Shown in pieces: positions 47,626-59,127 of a DNA stretch of 64,000 bases (within the stretch, counting starts at the first letter, position 1; the number at the start of each line of letters is the position of its first letter). The notes under the pieces are model-generated. The model was not told the DNA's origin, ran no database searches, and worked only from the letters and a program-made list of their open reading frames with translations. This DNA is from Didymella arachidicola (Eukaryota > Ascomycota > Dothideomycetes > Pleosporales > Didymellaceae): NCBI GenBank assembly GCA_016630955.3, contig CM049986.1:1-64000 (forward strand), in the 5' to 3' direction. Made by a program: the position numbers and the translations under genes.

Positions 47626-48000
47626 TGGTTGGTTGGTTGGTATTCATTTTACGTCTGGTTGATGGGGAATAAGTCCACCATCTCGCCTCCCGAAGGGCAT
47701 ATACGACGTGCTAAGCTATGGAATTACAGTGCTGCTACACTACCTTAGAAAGCATTTCTTGCCTGCGCGGGTATTGCTACCATGTCAGAACTACAGCTCC
47801 CCTTCCAGTTGGGGAGACTGAGCGATTTGTGTACATTAGGGTGAATCCTTGGTGTGTGTTCAGAGGCATTTGAGCGCCGTAAGAGTGGGAAAGAGGGGGA
47901 GGGAGAGTGGAGGAGAGAAGAAGGGGGGAGTAAGAAGGAGAGTAAGAGGGAAAGTAGGGAAAGAGTACGGGTGTTTGCTGCTGTTGCAGTACAGGGTAAG

Positions 48001-51000
48001 CTACCGGAGGCAGACCCTGGTGTAGTACTGTGTGAGTTGGGTAAAGGCTTCGAAAGCCTCTGGATCCCCAATCAGCACGGCAGTGTACGCTAGGCCATCG
48101 CTCCGGCTGGATGGTGGTATGGAAGGTCGAAGTGGCCATCGGCCAAAGGCCCCTAGGGTCTTGCGGCAGAGCGCAAGGTGCTCTGGTGTCTTGTCAAGCC
48201 CGCATGAGCAGGTGAGTGTTGCGTCGTTGTGACTGAACTTTCGGTGGTACCAGGCGAAGTCGCCGTGCATAGATCGAATTGCGAGCAGTCTAGCCAAGAT
48301 GGCTCTTGGTAGGTCTAGTTCTGGTAGTCTGCTGTGAAGTGAGTAGCCCAACTCCCATCTTTTGTACTATGTAGAGAGGCTTTCTTCCTTCTTAGACCAC
48401 TAGGTCTGCTGTGTATCGTGCAGTGCTTGGCGGGCAACTGACTTGATGCCTGAGAGTGTAGGCATAGCGGCTTTTCCAGTCGGGGGTGATGGGTGCTGGG
48501 CTTCTAGGTTCGCCAGCCTGTCTGCCGCTTCGTTTCCTTCGATGCCTAGGTGTCCAGGGGCCCATTTGATGGAGACGTCGTGTGTCTCCATAGCACCATG
48601 GCACTCCAGGAAGGCCCACTGAGAGGTAGAGGGTGCGTTGCCCCAGAGGCACCATATCACTGAGGTGCTGTCTATACACAGCCAGGTTCGGCGAATGCGG
48701 AGCGCTGGTTGTCTAATAGTGTGCTGGAGGCCCCTCCACGCTCCTACTGCTTCTGCGTCGAAGACATGTGAGGTAGGGTGAAGTGACCTACGTCCAGTGT
48801 GAAGTTGTTTTCCGTCCTGATATACTGCAAAGCCGTAGGTAACCCGCTTTTCTCCTTCCTTAGTGTACTGTTCAGAGCCATCTGAGAAGATAGTAACATC
48901 TGAAGGTGGGAGGTGGTCCCACCATTCTGTAAAGGCCTTGGCTGCGGTCTTTTTATCCGTGCCTATTGTTGGGTCTGTTTGGCAGCCAGGTGAGTAGTGA
49001 GGGGATGTTAGTACTGTCCTAGGTATCTCAGGCAGAAGAGATCCTAGATACTGGACTTTGGTTCGCATTCGTTGCAGCTTTCCAGCTGTCCGGCCTATGC
49101 TCATCCTTATGGCTGCTGTGCGGCTGGCTAGTGGGTGTTCTGCATCTATAGTGCGTAGATAGGTCGCAAAACGGAGTTTGGCTTCTTCCAGCGCAGTGGC
49201 AGCTAAGGGTAGTCCGGCGTCTCGGAAGAGAGTAGCGGTAGGGGTTGTTCGCCATACGGGGAGAATGCCTCTTGCTGCTATAGCTAGTGTTTTGTCTATA
49301 ACAGCTATGTGCCACCCGACATAGGTGCTGACTTCGGCTGGTCTGCTAGGTTTAAGTGTGCGTGGAGGTTTAGTACGGCCTCTGTACCAGCACTCGGCCC
49401 CATATAGAAGGGACGGGTATACGCAGGCTATGGTGGCCTTGCGGAGGGAGCTGGCCGGTGGTCCGTAGGCCGTGTTTGCTAGGCTGCGGATGTGGTAGGC
49501 TACCTTGGCCGCTTTCGCGTTATGTGTGGCTACGTGTCGCTTAAAGGTAAGTTTGCGGTCGAACCAGATCCCTAGCCATCGGAGAGCTGGCTGGGTTCTT
49601 AACCCGCTTGGTAAAATTGGGTTGATTGTAAGCTGCTCGTCTACCACACAGGGTGGCGCGTAGCTACTCTTCTGTCGAGTGAGGTGGATCATTTCCTGTT
49701 TTTCCGGGGCAAAGGTGACCTTGTTAGCTGTGCCCCATGCTCTAATCTGTCGTAGGTCTGCTGCTAGGAGCTCAACGTTCTCATCTAGGGAGTGTGAGGC
49801 CTGGTACAGGCATATGTCATCTGCGTATCCGAATCTCTTCTTTGTGTCCATAGACAGCAGCTCTGCCAGGTACAGTGTGTACAGGACTGGGGAGAGGGGC
49901 GAGCCCTGCGGTGTGCCGCAGGCGACTGGGTAGCTAGGGGTAGTGGCTTGACCTAGGCGGACTTGGACCCTTCGATCCGTGAGAAAAGAGTTGACAAAGA
50001 GGATGGTCCTTTGTGGCCAGCCCTGTTCGGCCATCCGGTGCAGCAGGCGGTTCTTGAGGAGAGCGTCAAAGGCGCCTTGCACGTCCAGGGTGACCATTAT
50101 AACATGCTGGCCTTTTGCCCACGCAGCTTCCGTGTCGTGGGTGAACGCTGCAGTAAGATCTACAGCAGAGCGCTTCGGGAGGGCGCCTCCATGCTGGGGG
50201 CTAAGGATCTTGTGGGTCATAGCAGTCCACGCAATTCGTCTAGCCACCGTCCGTTCGAGGCCCTTTCCGATGCAGGAGAGCAGTGCTATAGGTCTCTAGG
50301 ATCGGGGTGACGTCCGGTCTTTCTTCCCTACCTTAGGTATTATGGCGACTTCTGCCAGCTTCCATTGTGCTGGGAAATGGTTGAGTTCGAGGCATCGCTG
50401 GAAAATTCTTTGTATGATTTGCCCTACCTGCGCCCAGCAAGCACGGAGAAGTCGCACAGTAGAGCGGTCAGTGCCTGGTAAGGTGCTGGAAACCCCTATC
50501 GTGTTCCGTTCGGCTTCCTCTAGTGAGATGCGTGTGCTCCACGGGAGAGTGGCTGCATTCCCCTGGTCTAGGTAGCATCCGAGGTCATCCTCCGCTGTGT
50601 ACCGGTTGAGGACTTCCTCTCTCAGGGCCTCAGCCTTCTCTAGGGGGTCTGAGATAGTCGTGTTGTTTACTATAAGAGGAGTGTCCTAATTCTCTGGTGT
50701 AAGCTTGTGCCAGGCAATGATCTTGAACAGGTGCTTGTCGTCCTTAGCGTTGTCAATGACATGCCTCCAGTACTGCCTCTTAGCCTGTCGGACGGTGGTC
50801 TTGAAGGTCTGTCTCTCTTGCTGTAGACTGCTAGCGCAGAGCTGTCTAGCATGTTTGTAGGCCTGGTAGGCAGTCTTGCACTCCTGAGTCCACCAAGGCG
50901 CAGTGCGTCCTTCCTTGCGATCGAGCTTGCCCGCTGTTTGTATAGAGTGCTGCACAGTCTCTGTTAGCAGCGCGACACAGTTGTCTAGTTGTGCGGCATC

Positions 51001-51834
51001 CCGTGCAGTGCGCGGATCAGGGATGCTCTGGACGCCAATTTCCACTAGCCTAGTGAACTTAGGTAAGCTTGCCTCTGGCACTCTGTAGTGGTGCTGGTCT
51101 AGCTGCAGAGTACCGAGTGTGGAAGTAGAGACAGAGGTTACTATTGTCTCGTGGTCTGACCCGCAATGCATGCTAGCGTCAACAGCAGACTGGGCAAATG
51201 GGATGTTGGAGAAAGTAAGGTCAAGGACATGGCCAGCCCAGTGTGTTGGCTGCCCCGGCACACCAATGTAGTCCATAGAGGCGTTAGCAGCCCACCTGGC
51301 GAGCTCTATGCCGCCGCTGGCTGCGGAAACAGAAGGCTCAAAGGACTCGTGTCTGACGTTAAAGTCCCCTCCTACAACGCAGTGTTAGGGGGGCGTAAGG
51401 TGCGTAACGTATTGGAGTACGTCAGGGGTAAGTGGCTGTCTGTAGCAGTTGAGTATCGAGACTCCGTTCACGACAGCCCACAGCAGGTCTGGGTGATCGA
51501 GGCTTTGTCTGGCCTGGAGCTTCAAGTGGTATCCTTTGCGGATATAGGTCATCACCCGAGGGCGGGTAGCGCCTAGTGCGTTAGGAGCGTCCCAGGTGCT
51601 AATGGGTGCGAGGTGTCTGAAGCCTGGGTGGGTGGAGGTCCTTGAGTTGGCACAGGTGAAAGGCTCTTGGACGCATACAACGTCCATGTCCTTCTGAAAG
51701 GCCGCTTCTAGGATAGTAATGTGGCAGGGTGAGCTCCTGCCAACGTTGGCCCAGCATATGCGGAGCTGGTCTCTCTGCTGGCCGGGCCGTCGTTGCCTGT
51801 TGCGGGCGGAAGGTGTGTGTTGGCGTCCTAACAT
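48001..51834 (-). pseudogene. LINE ORF2: endonuclease, reverse transcriptase, RNase H
   Basis: A single frame of 1278 codons with five nonsense codons, at 51385-51387, 50686-50688, 50296-50298, 48400-48402 and 48367-48369. The order is APE-type endonuclease (ICWANVG...VCVQEPF...GGDFNVRHE), reverse transcriptase (RRVQVRLG, GTPQGSPLSPVL, FGYADDICLY), RNase H (TIFSDGSEQY...IDSTSVIW...WAPGHLGIEGNEAAD), then a Cys-containing tail (TCSCGLDKTPEHLALC). All stops are TAG or TAA and can arise from CAG, CAA or TGG by one transition. Its ATG overlaps the ORF1 stop (ATGTTAG), suggesting termination-reinitiation. Confidence 0.93.
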
Positions 51835-53537
51835 GTAGATGGTGACTCATCGCTCATGCTGATGTCCTCCCTCTCTGAGGTGGAGGGGTCAGTGTAGATG
51901 GTTGATCGTGGGAGCAGACTGTTGGCCGACATGTCCCTCACATTCAGGTTCGTACGGCCTGCAGCGGCCCGTCTTGGTCTCTTTTCTCTGCCAGTGGTGG
52001 GTAAGGATGCTTGAGAGGCGCTGCTTGTTTCAGTTAGAGCTGCCCTGCTATCCTCTTCTAGTGCCCGCCCCCGTGGAGGAGGGTGGGGGACCGGCATCTC
52101 CTGCGCGGCCTCCAGGGGGGTATCTTCATGCTGAGGCGATGCCTGATTAAGGGTCACCTTATGCTGCGGCGATGCCTGGTTAAGCGTCTCCTCTACCGTC
52201 CTGTAGAGATGCTGGTATGTTGCTCTGCCTGCGCGACGGATAGCGTTTAGTTTAGTCTTGGTGGGCTTGATTATGTGTCCGTGCACCCGGCGAGGGGCAG
52301 CGGGGCAGTTGGAGTGACTAGCTGGGTGTGGGCTATGGCAGTTGGTGCACTTGGCTTTATGAGGACAGTCGTCCCCATAGGGCCCTTGGTGTCTATCTGT
52401 GCGATCCCTGCAGTGCGCACAGCGGGCTAGCCGAGTACAGCGGGCGGCGTTGCAGTATTGTTGGCAGCCTGGGTCGTGTCGCTGTATAGTAGGGTGTTTG
52501 TGTATTTCCTTTAAGAACTGGCTAGTGCCAAAGAGCTGAAACGAGCGGACTGTCTCTTTGTAAGAGATGATCTAGGTAGTTAGGCCATTGTGGTTGGCTC
52601 CGTGTCGTGAGGTCCTGCAGCTGACTGGCTGCTTGCCTGTTTGTGAGCAGACCTCCTCCTCTACCAGCTGGGTGGTAGTAGGTAGTTCGGTGCCGTCTAG
52701 TGTGCGGAACGAGCTGGGTACTCCTTGTACTGCGTAGTTGATCCAACGTTCTGGGATCCTAATTGCGTCTCCGCCTAGGGCTTTTACAATAAGCTCCTGG
52801 TTTTCTTGGATCAAAAGTCGGTCCCTAATTGTTTTGCTTGCTGGCGTGATTGCCCAGCCAGTGTTGATTGGCGATGCGGTAGGGATGTCTTGAAGAGTGA
52901 TCTTTTCTATGCTCCTACACACTGCCTGTCTCACTACAAAGGGAGACGGTCGCTGCAGACGCACTGCGGGGTCAGAGATTGTAATGAAAATTCGGTGGTC
53001 TTCTTTTGGCTTAGCAGACGGACCGGGCCGAGATCTAGCAGGGTTCAAGGTCCTGGTGTTACCCCTATCTTTTGGCAGCGAGATCTGGGGGTCTCTGGCT
53101 ACGTCCGCCCAAGAGCGGCGTCCCGATCCTTGGCTACCGGAGTTGCTTTGATTGGTGTCGCTGCTCCAGCGGGAGCTGGGAGGGGAGTTGCTCGGGGAGA
53201 GTGAGGTTAGAGCCTGGATGACTCTCTGCTGCAGCTCTGCGGCGATCCTGGCTTCCTGAGGGTTGGTGTAGCCTTCAGCGTGTTGGTCCACCGCTGCGGC
53301 GAAAGCAGTAGTGATGGTGTTCCATAGCTGGGTGATCTGCTGGGTCTCGGTGATGTGGCGTTGAACGGCATCAGAGACTCGGGGTTTGGGAGCGCCCCCA
53401 CCGGAGTTCTGGCTGCTCAGCGGGGGTGCTTGATGGTGCACGTCCCTCTGCAGCCGTCTTGAGGCGCGGGAATTGAGATGTTGAGGGGACTCGGGGTCTG
53501 GGGACCCCGTGTGATGGGAGGAGGGAGACTCTGCCAT
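51828..53537 (-). pseudogene. LINE ORF1 (Gag-like), one nonsense codon
   Basis: 570 codons in one frame, with TAG at 52572-52574 between HNGLTT and IISYKETVRSF. Ser/Pro/Gln-rich N terminus, SRRSWADVARD, an RNA-recognition-like middle (DHRIFITISDPAVRL), and after the stop a set of zinc knuckles (CTRLARCAHCRD, CPHKAKCTNCHSPHPASHSNC). It would bind LINE RNA in the ribonucleoprotein. The C-terminal 150 residues are low-complexity. Confidence 0.9.
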
Positions 53538-53689
53538 CCTATTAAGCTCCTTGCGCGTCGCGCAGGGGGCCTAGGCGGACGTTAGAGGTACTCCCAGAGT
53601 GGCCGCAGTGAGCCAGATCGTTTGCTGTGATTTTTGGGGCTTCTGTGAAGGAAACCCAGAAATCAAAAGATTGGTGTTCGGTGGGGGTT

Positions 53690-54817
53690 TACTGGTGATA
53701 TGCCGGTGGCTGCAAAGGCCTGCAGTACAAGATCTTCCCCGAATGTGTGTACCCAGGCAGGCCAGAATAGGGCAGGAAAGTCACTTTTTGACAGTGAGGT
53801 AAGGCCTTGGGTAGCTTGGAGGTGGTTGTCGAGTTCAGAACTGTAGTTGGAGGATAGGGGCTTGAAACAGACGACGTCTAACGGCTGCAGCGTCTGAGTA
53901 CTGTGGGGGGGTAACACGGCTAGTATGATCCGATTCTGGTGACAATATTCGATGAAATCCTGCGTCAGGTGACTCCCGTGGCCATCTACTATCAAGAGAC
54001 GGTACTTTAATCGCGCTTTTGACTTTGTATAACGGTCAAACACCTGCTTAAGCCACGCTAACCCTATCTCATTGTTTGTCCATCCTGAGGGCGAAGAGCT
54101 GACGTGAATTGAGTGCTTTTCTGGGTCAATATCGGCCACCCAACGGTACCGGATGGTAGAGTTTTGGGACGCAAAAACGATGCCTGGGGGAAGAGCAGTA
54201 CCATCCGCACAGATACAAGCCAGGAGGCTCACCCACTCACGTGAGCCATCTTGACGAGCCTGCCTGACCTCCTTCTTCTCATATTGACGCCTACTGAACA
54301 CTCGTTTGGTTCTACCCAGCACTCCAATCGCGAAGCCCTTCTCATCCATATTGTACGTGTGCTCAGGCTCTATCTGGTACTGAGTGATTTTGAGTTGTAG
54401 AAGCTCGAAGTACAACTTGTAATTGTACTCTGACTCAGCGTTGTGGCGATTAGAGTCCATGCCGGTGGTCCATTGGGATGTGAGTTGATCGCGGTGACGA
54501 TGGAGGAAGCGCGTAACCCAGCTATCAGAGCAGGGTTGTAAGGCAACTGATGATGCAAAATTCTGTACCATATGCCTTGTAGGTGGTAAGTGACGTGATG
54601 GCAACTCCTCTATATACTTTACTAGGTCTAATTCTTGTTGGTTGTTGAGTTTCTGTTGGTGCTCGTTGGCAACGTGCCGAGGGGCCTGATAGAGTCGGTG
54701 CGCGCGCGACAAAGTTGAGCGATCAACACCATGTTTTTTTGCAATTACTGCGTATACAAGTTTTTTGCCAGGCTCTAAAGTATATATTTCGTGCAGCGCC
54801 TCATTAATTCCAGGCAT
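53690..54817 (-). pseudogene. P1 transposase, N-terminal part
   Basis: ATG at 54817 (MPGINEALHEIYTL). Psq-type helix-turn-helix (VIAKKHGVDRSTLSRAH), CENP-B-type region, DDE core with YNMDEKGFA, LIVDGHGSHLT and LQPLDVVCF, then FAATGISPVNP, where the LINE enters. No stop before the LINE. The long frame running to 54910 uses codons inside the inverted repeat and is unlikely to be the start. Confidence 0.9.
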
Positions 54818-54892
54818 TGTTGGTGGAGTTATTACGCGTTGAAGTTGTGTGATAAAACGCGTTCCCCGTGCATTGGGTGACCGTGCACGGTA

Positions 54893-57023
54893 CCGTGTCC
54901 GTGCACTCAATGCACGCCGTCAGTCAATGCACGCGATCGCGATTTCGTCCCAACTTCGCACCCCCCATAACTCAACGCCACGATGACTATGGAAGAAGCC
55001 CTTGCAGAGCTAGATGCTCTTAACTCTAGCGAAGAAGTTTGCTACGCGACAATAGCTAAAAAGCATAGTGTTAATCGCTCAACGTTGTCGCGCAAGCACC
55101 GAGGTGTCAGCGGGTCGCGTGCAGAGGCAGGTTTAGCACGTCGCAATCTTCAACCAGAACAGGAGGCAGAGCTTGTGACGTATCTGGAGGGATTGACAGA
55201 GCAAAAGTTACCTCCTACAAGAGAGATGGTGCAGAATTACGCGTCTGATATCGCTGGACACCCTGTCTCCGAGAGCTGGGTCACACGCTTCCTCCACCGA
55301 CACCAAGATGAGCTTACATCCCAATGGAGCACTTCTATGGATCGACAACGCCACGCTGCTGACTCTAGTGATAAGTACAAGGTGTACTTTGAACAGCTAG
55401 GCAGCAAAATCAACTTCTACGAAGTGGAGCCTGAGCATACGTACAATATGGATGAGAAAGGCTTCATGGTTGGAGCCGTTGGCAGACAGAAGAGGATCTT
55501 TAGCAGGAGGCTGTTTAAGAAGAAGCAGTTTAAGCAGATGCTGCAGGATGGTAATCGTGAATGGATAAGCTTGTTAGCGTGTGTATGCGCTGACGGCACA
55601 GCGTTGCCGCCAGCTCTCATTTACGCAGCTGACTCAAAGAACATACAAAACACATGGGTAGAGGATGTGAAGGTAGGAGAACATATGGCCTTCTTTGGAG
55701 TATCAGGCAGTGGCTGGTCAAACGATGGGCTTGGTCTTGCCTGGCTCCAGCAGGTGTTTGAGCGCTTCACAACAGCCAAAGCTCGGAGAAAGTACCGCCT
55801 GTTGCTTGTGGATGGCCACGGGAGCCACCTAACAGAAGAGTTTCTGGAGTATTGCCACAGGCATAAGATACTGTTAGGTATCTATCCACCTCACAGCACG
55901 CACACGCTGCAGCCGCTTGATGTGGTAATGTTTAAGCCTCTCAGCACAGCATACTCAAAGAAGCTGGCAACACGCCTTCACAAGCATCAAGGCCTAGTGC
56001 CTGTAACTAAAGCTGACTTCTTTGGCCTGTTCTGGGATGCTTGGGCAAGCAGCTTCACTGCAAAGAATATCTTTAGCTCGTTCAAGGCGACAGGTGTACA
56101 CCCATTTAACCCCAATGTTATACTCGATCGCTTCACCAACGACGACTCAGACACCTCTAGCAACGCTTCAGAGGAAGCTCCTACATACGGCGGCGAGGCA
56201 TGGCAGAAACTGAATACAGTCATAAAACGCGCGTTGAGTAGTGCCTCAGAGAAGGACGCATCTATTGTTCGGCAATCGCTCCACCACATGGCCATACAGA
56301 ACACCCTTCTACAGAGCGAAAATGAGGGCCTGCTTGACGCTCTTACTGTTAAGAAAAGGAGAAAGATGAAGGGCAAGTCTCTAGACCTGCTGCAACACTA
56401 TGAGTACTGGGGGCCTTCAATGATGTGGACTCCTCGGTCATTCAGGGAAGCCAAGACCCGCATGAGGCTTGCAAGGGAGGAGCGAGAGGCAGACGAGAAG
56501 GAGAAAGCTGACATGAGGGAGCTTGCTAAGGCTAATAAGCTATACAATGAGAAGATTGCGCAGGAGAAGCGTGATGCGCGCGCAAGGGAGAAGGAAGAGC
56601 GTGACCAGCAGAAGGCTAGGAAGGCTAAGGAAGTCGCTGAACGCAAGGCTGAGAGAGAGCGTCAAAGGCAAGCTCGCAACTCTCAAAAAGCTATACGAAA
56701 GCCCTCTATAGGCAAGCGCAAGGCTCTGGAGAAAGAAGCACCAAAGAAGAAGCAGAAACGTAGTGCTGGGGATGATGTAGCTGGTGCCTCGCGCATAGCG
56801 CGTACGCCAACACCTCCACACCAAACCAACACTCGCGGCCGCAAAATCCTTCGGCCAAGAAAGTTTTGGTAAGAAAGTTTGTTCTATAGGTTGATAGAAT
56901 GCTCCACTAAGTTATCCTGTAATACAAGCTGTTGTGTGTGGCTCTACAGCCTCAAGTCTCTGTAGCCCGTTTTGGTGATGCGCGTGCATTGACTGACGGC
57001 GTGCATTGAGTGCACGGACACGG
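54893..57023 (+). mobile_element. Pogo-like transposon P2, intact
   Basis: Perfect 43-bp inverted repeats starting CCGTGTCCGTGCACTCAATG. TA at 54891-54892 (shared with P1) and 57024-57025 (shared with P3). Encodes one intact transposase. Confidence 0.95.
54983..56872 (+). CDS. Pogo-like transposase P2
   Basis: 629 residues, uninterrupted. Psq-type helix-turn-helix (about 10-45, TIAKKHSVNRSTLSRKH), CENP-B-type region (about 55-125, PPTREMVQNYAS, SESWVTRFLHRH), DDE core with NMDEKGFM (D near 156), LVDGHGSHLT (near 276) and LQPLDVVMF (near 312; 35 residues between the last two Asp). ATGVHPFNPNVILDRF, a coiled coil, MWTPRSFREAK and a very basic tail ending RGRKILRPRKFW follow. The tail has no zinc knuckle, unlike the Fot1-like proteins. 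Confidence 0.95.
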   Translation: MTMEEALAELDALNSSEEVCYATIAKKHSVNRSTLSRKHRGVSGSRAEAGLARRNLQPEQEAELVTYLEGLTEQKLPPTREMVQNYASDIAGHPVSESWVTRFLHRHQDELTSQWSTSMDRQRHAADSSDKYKVYFEQLGSKINFYEVEPEHTYNMDEKGFMVGAVGRQKRIFSRRLFKKKQFKQMLQDGNREWISLLACVCADGTALPPALIYAADSKNIQNTWVEDVKVGEHMAFFGVSGSGWSNDGLGLAWLQQVFERFTTAKARRKYRLLLVDGHGSHLTEEFLEYCHRHKILLGIYPPHSTHTLQPLDVVMFKPLSTAYSKKLATRLHKHQGLVPVTKADFFGLFWDAWASSFTAKNIFSSFKATGVHPFNPNVILDRFTNDDSDTSSNASEEAPTYGGEAWQKLNTVIKRALSSASEKDASIVRQSLHHMAIQNTLLQSENEGLLDALTVKKRRKMKGKSLDLLQHYEYWGPSMMWTPRSFREAKTRMRLAREEREADEKEKADMRELAKANKLYNEKIAQEKRDARAREKEERDQQKARKAKEVAERKAERERQRQARNSQKAIRKPSIGKRKALEKEAPKKKQKRSAGDDVAGASRIARTPTPPHQTNTRGRKILRPRKFW

Positions 57024-57025
57024 TA

Positions 57026-59125
57026 CCGAGTCCGTGCGCGTGACGCCCACCATCGCGTAACGCCCCGCTAAGCAAATCGCACCCCATCTTCAACACCCCA
57101 TAGCTCAGTCAATATGGACTCAATTCAAGAAGCGGCTACAGAATTCGATTTGCGCAATCATAAAGAACAACTTTCATACACAAAGTTTGCTAAAGCAAAG
57201 GGAGTTGATCGGTCTACGTTAGCGCGGAGGCACAAAGGGGTTTCAACTTCTAGGGAGGTCAAAGCAGTTAACCAACGGAAACTCAACAACACTGAAGAAC
57301 AAGAGCTTATTAAGCTTATTAATAAGCTTACTGAGGACGGATTCCCTCCTAACAGGCTTCAAATCCGAAATTACGCGTCTAAAGTAGCTGGTAGCAGCGT
57401 CTCTGATAGCTGGGTTACTCGCTTCCTCCACCGTCACACAGCTGAACTGGTCACCAAATGGGCAACAGGGAAGGATCGCAATCGCCACCAAGCTGACTCA
57501 GGGGCTTCTTTTGAGGCCTACTTCACACTTCTACACAGCAAGATAGCTGAGTACAGCATTGAGCCTCAGCACATGTACAATATGGATGAGAAGGGCTTCA
57601 TGATCGGGGTACTTGAACGTGCAAAACGAGTGTTCTCCCGGCCACTGTGGGACAGCAAGCAAGTCAGAGGTACTCTCCAAGACGGCTCACGGGAGTGGAT
57701 CACGCTTATTGCTTGCATAAGTGCCTCAGGGGAAGCCCTGCCAGCAAGCCTCATATACCCAGCAGCCAATCAAGCTATATACTCAGGCTGGGTGGAGGAT
57801 ATCAAGCCAGGGGAACACTCAGTCTTTGTCAGCTCATCTAGTACAGGCTGGAGCAACAACGAGATAGCTCTTGCCTGGCTTGAACAGGTGTTCGATCGCG
57901 CTACTAAGGCCACAGCACGGAGAAAGTATCGTCTTTTGATACTTGACGGCCACGGGAGCCACGTTACCCCTGACTTTATTGAGTACGCCAACCAACGCAA
58001 GATACTCGTGATGATCCTTCCCCCTCACTCAACACACAGGCTCCAGCCACTGGACGTTTGCCTGTTCTCACCTCTGGCACGAGCATACTCAAATGAGCTT
58101 ACGCAGTTCCTCCAAAGCAGTCAGGGGACCTCTCCAGTCACTAAATCAAACTTCTTACACCTGTTCTGGGCGGCGTGGCAGAGCTCATTTCAGGAGTCAA
58201 CAATCGTCAACTCCTTTGCAGCCACAGGGATATGGCCCCCTGACGCCTCTGCTGTACTCAAACAAGTCAACAACACTTATACAGACAAAGAAGAACAATC
58301 AGGAGCTCTTAGACCAACAGACTGGAGGCGTATAAGGCAGGTACTTAAGGATCATGTGAAGGAACCTGACAGTGAGGCAGTGCGGGAGCTGACAGGGGCA
58401 ATTCACTCTCTTACTGCCCAGGTTGAGCTGCTTACTGAGCAGAACAAAGGCCTGCAGGAGTCTCTTGCACACAGGAAGAAGCACAATAAGAAGAGTAAGC
58501 CCCTGAGTCTCCAACAGCGGAAGGAGTACCAAAGTCAACCTGTATTTTGGTCTCCTCGGAAGGTCAGAGAGGCACACTATCGTCGGAAGATCAATGAGCA
58601 AGAACAGGAGGAGCAGCATCTTCAAAAGCTACGTCAGAAGCAAGAGCAAGTAGCAATTAAGCTTCAGAGAGCAAGAGAGGCTCAGGAGAAGCGTACAGAG
58701 CGTGAGAGAGCTAAGGAGGTGAGGGTGCAGGAGAAGGCTAAGAAGGCAGCTGAAGCGCAGCGTCAAAGGGACGCTCGTCAAGCTACTACTGCTATCCAAT
58801 TATCCCAAAAGGGTAAGCGTAAAGCCTTAAAAGCTACCTCAGGTAGCAATAAGCGTCAGAAACAAGCTGGTGATGCTGGTGGTGCGAAAGAAGCCCCTGA
58901 GGCACCCTCAGCTCCTCCACCAGTCACTACTCGCCGCGGACGCAACGTTAGGCTTCCAAGTAAATACAAGTAGCACAAGTAGTTCACATAGGTCTATTTA
59001 CTACTCTACTACAATATTATACAATATTTGCTGTTGTTGGTGGCTCAGTAACCTTATTTTTCAACAAGTCGATAGGATCTCAGCGGGGCGTTACGCGATG
59101 GTGGGCGTCACGCGCACGGACTCGG
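57026..59125 (+). mobile_element. Pogo-like transposon P3, intact
   Basis: Perfect 44-bp inverted repeats starting CCGAGTCCGTGCGCGTGACG. TA at 57024-57025 (shared with P2) and 59126-59127. Confidence 0.95.
57114..58973 (+). CDS. Pogo-like transposase P3
   Basis: 619 residues, uninterrupted, with the same architecture as P2: helix-turn-helix KFAKAKGVDRSTLARRH, CENP-B-type SDSWVTRFLHRHT, DDE core NMDEKGFM, LILDGHGSHVT and LQPLDVCLF, then ATGIWPPDASAVL, coiled coil (IHSLTAQVELLTEQNKGL), VFWSPRKVREAH and a basic tail ending RRGRNVRLPSKYK. That C terminus matches P1 closely (RRGRNVTLPHKYK), linking P1 and P3 although their inverted repeats differ. Confidence 0.95.
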   Translation: MDSIQEAATEFDLRNHKEQLSYTKFAKAKGVDRSTLARRHKGVSTSREVKAVNQRKLNNTEEQELIKLINKLTEDGFPPNRLQIRNYASKVAGSSVSDSWVTRFLHRHTAELVTKWATGKDRNRHQADSGASFEAYFTLLHSKIAEYSIEPQHMYNMDEKGFMIGVLERAKRVFSRPLWDSKQVRGTLQDGSREWITLIACISASGEALPASLIYPAANQAIYSGWVEDIKPGEHSVFVSSSSTGWSNNEIALAWLEQVFDRATKATARRKYRLLILDGHGSHVTPDFIEYANQRKILVMILPPHSTHRLQPLDVCLFSPLARAYSNELTQFLQSSQGTSPVTKSNFLHLFWAAWQSSFQESTIVNSFAATGIWPPDASAVLKQVNNTYTDKEEQSGALRPTDWRRIRQVLKDHVKEPDSEAVRELTGAIHSLTAQVELLTEQNKGLQESLAHRKKHNKKSKPLSLQQRKEYQSQPVFWSPRKVREAHYRRKINEQEQEEQHLQKLRQKQEQVAIKLQRAREAQEKRTERERAKEVRVQEKAKKAAEAQRQRDARQATTAIQLSQKGKRKALKATSGSNKRQKQAGDAGGAKEAPEAPSAPPPVTTRRGRNVRLPSKYK

Positions 59126-59127
59126 TA

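Larger units (their letters stand above)
47626..53683 (-). mobile_element. Tad-like LINE, full length, copy 1
   Basis: 6.06 kb non-LTR retrotransposon with two ORFs, a 5' leader of about 145 bp beginning CACCGAACACCAATC, and a (CCAA)n tail at the 3' end. Target duplication GGGGTTTACTGGT (47613-47625 and 53684-53696). Domain order (Gag-like with knuckles; endonuclease, reverse transcriptase, RNase H) fits the Tad1/I-type fungal LINEs. It is inactive: six nonsense codons. Confidence 0.93.
46699..54890 (-). mobile_element. Pogo-like transposon P1, split by a LINE
   Basis: Inverted ends CCGTGTCCGTGCACCCAATG (left) and CCGTGCACGGTCACCCAATG (right, element strand) share CACCCAATGCACGG. TA at 46697-46698 and 54891-54892. 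The LINE at 47626-53683 lies within the transposase gene with a 13-bp duplication GGGGTTTACTGGT. Confidence 0.9.

Noticed and set aside
47745..48139. Overlapping Ser/Pro/Tyr-rich frames downstream of LINE ORF2
   Set aside because: They lie in the pyrimidine-rich LINE 3' region and in alternative frames of the ORF2 tail.
54818..54910. N-terminal extension of the P1 transposase (MSARTRYRARSPNARG...)
   Set aside because: These codons lie in the inverted repeat and leader; the conserved protein starts at the ATG at 54817, in line with P2-P4.
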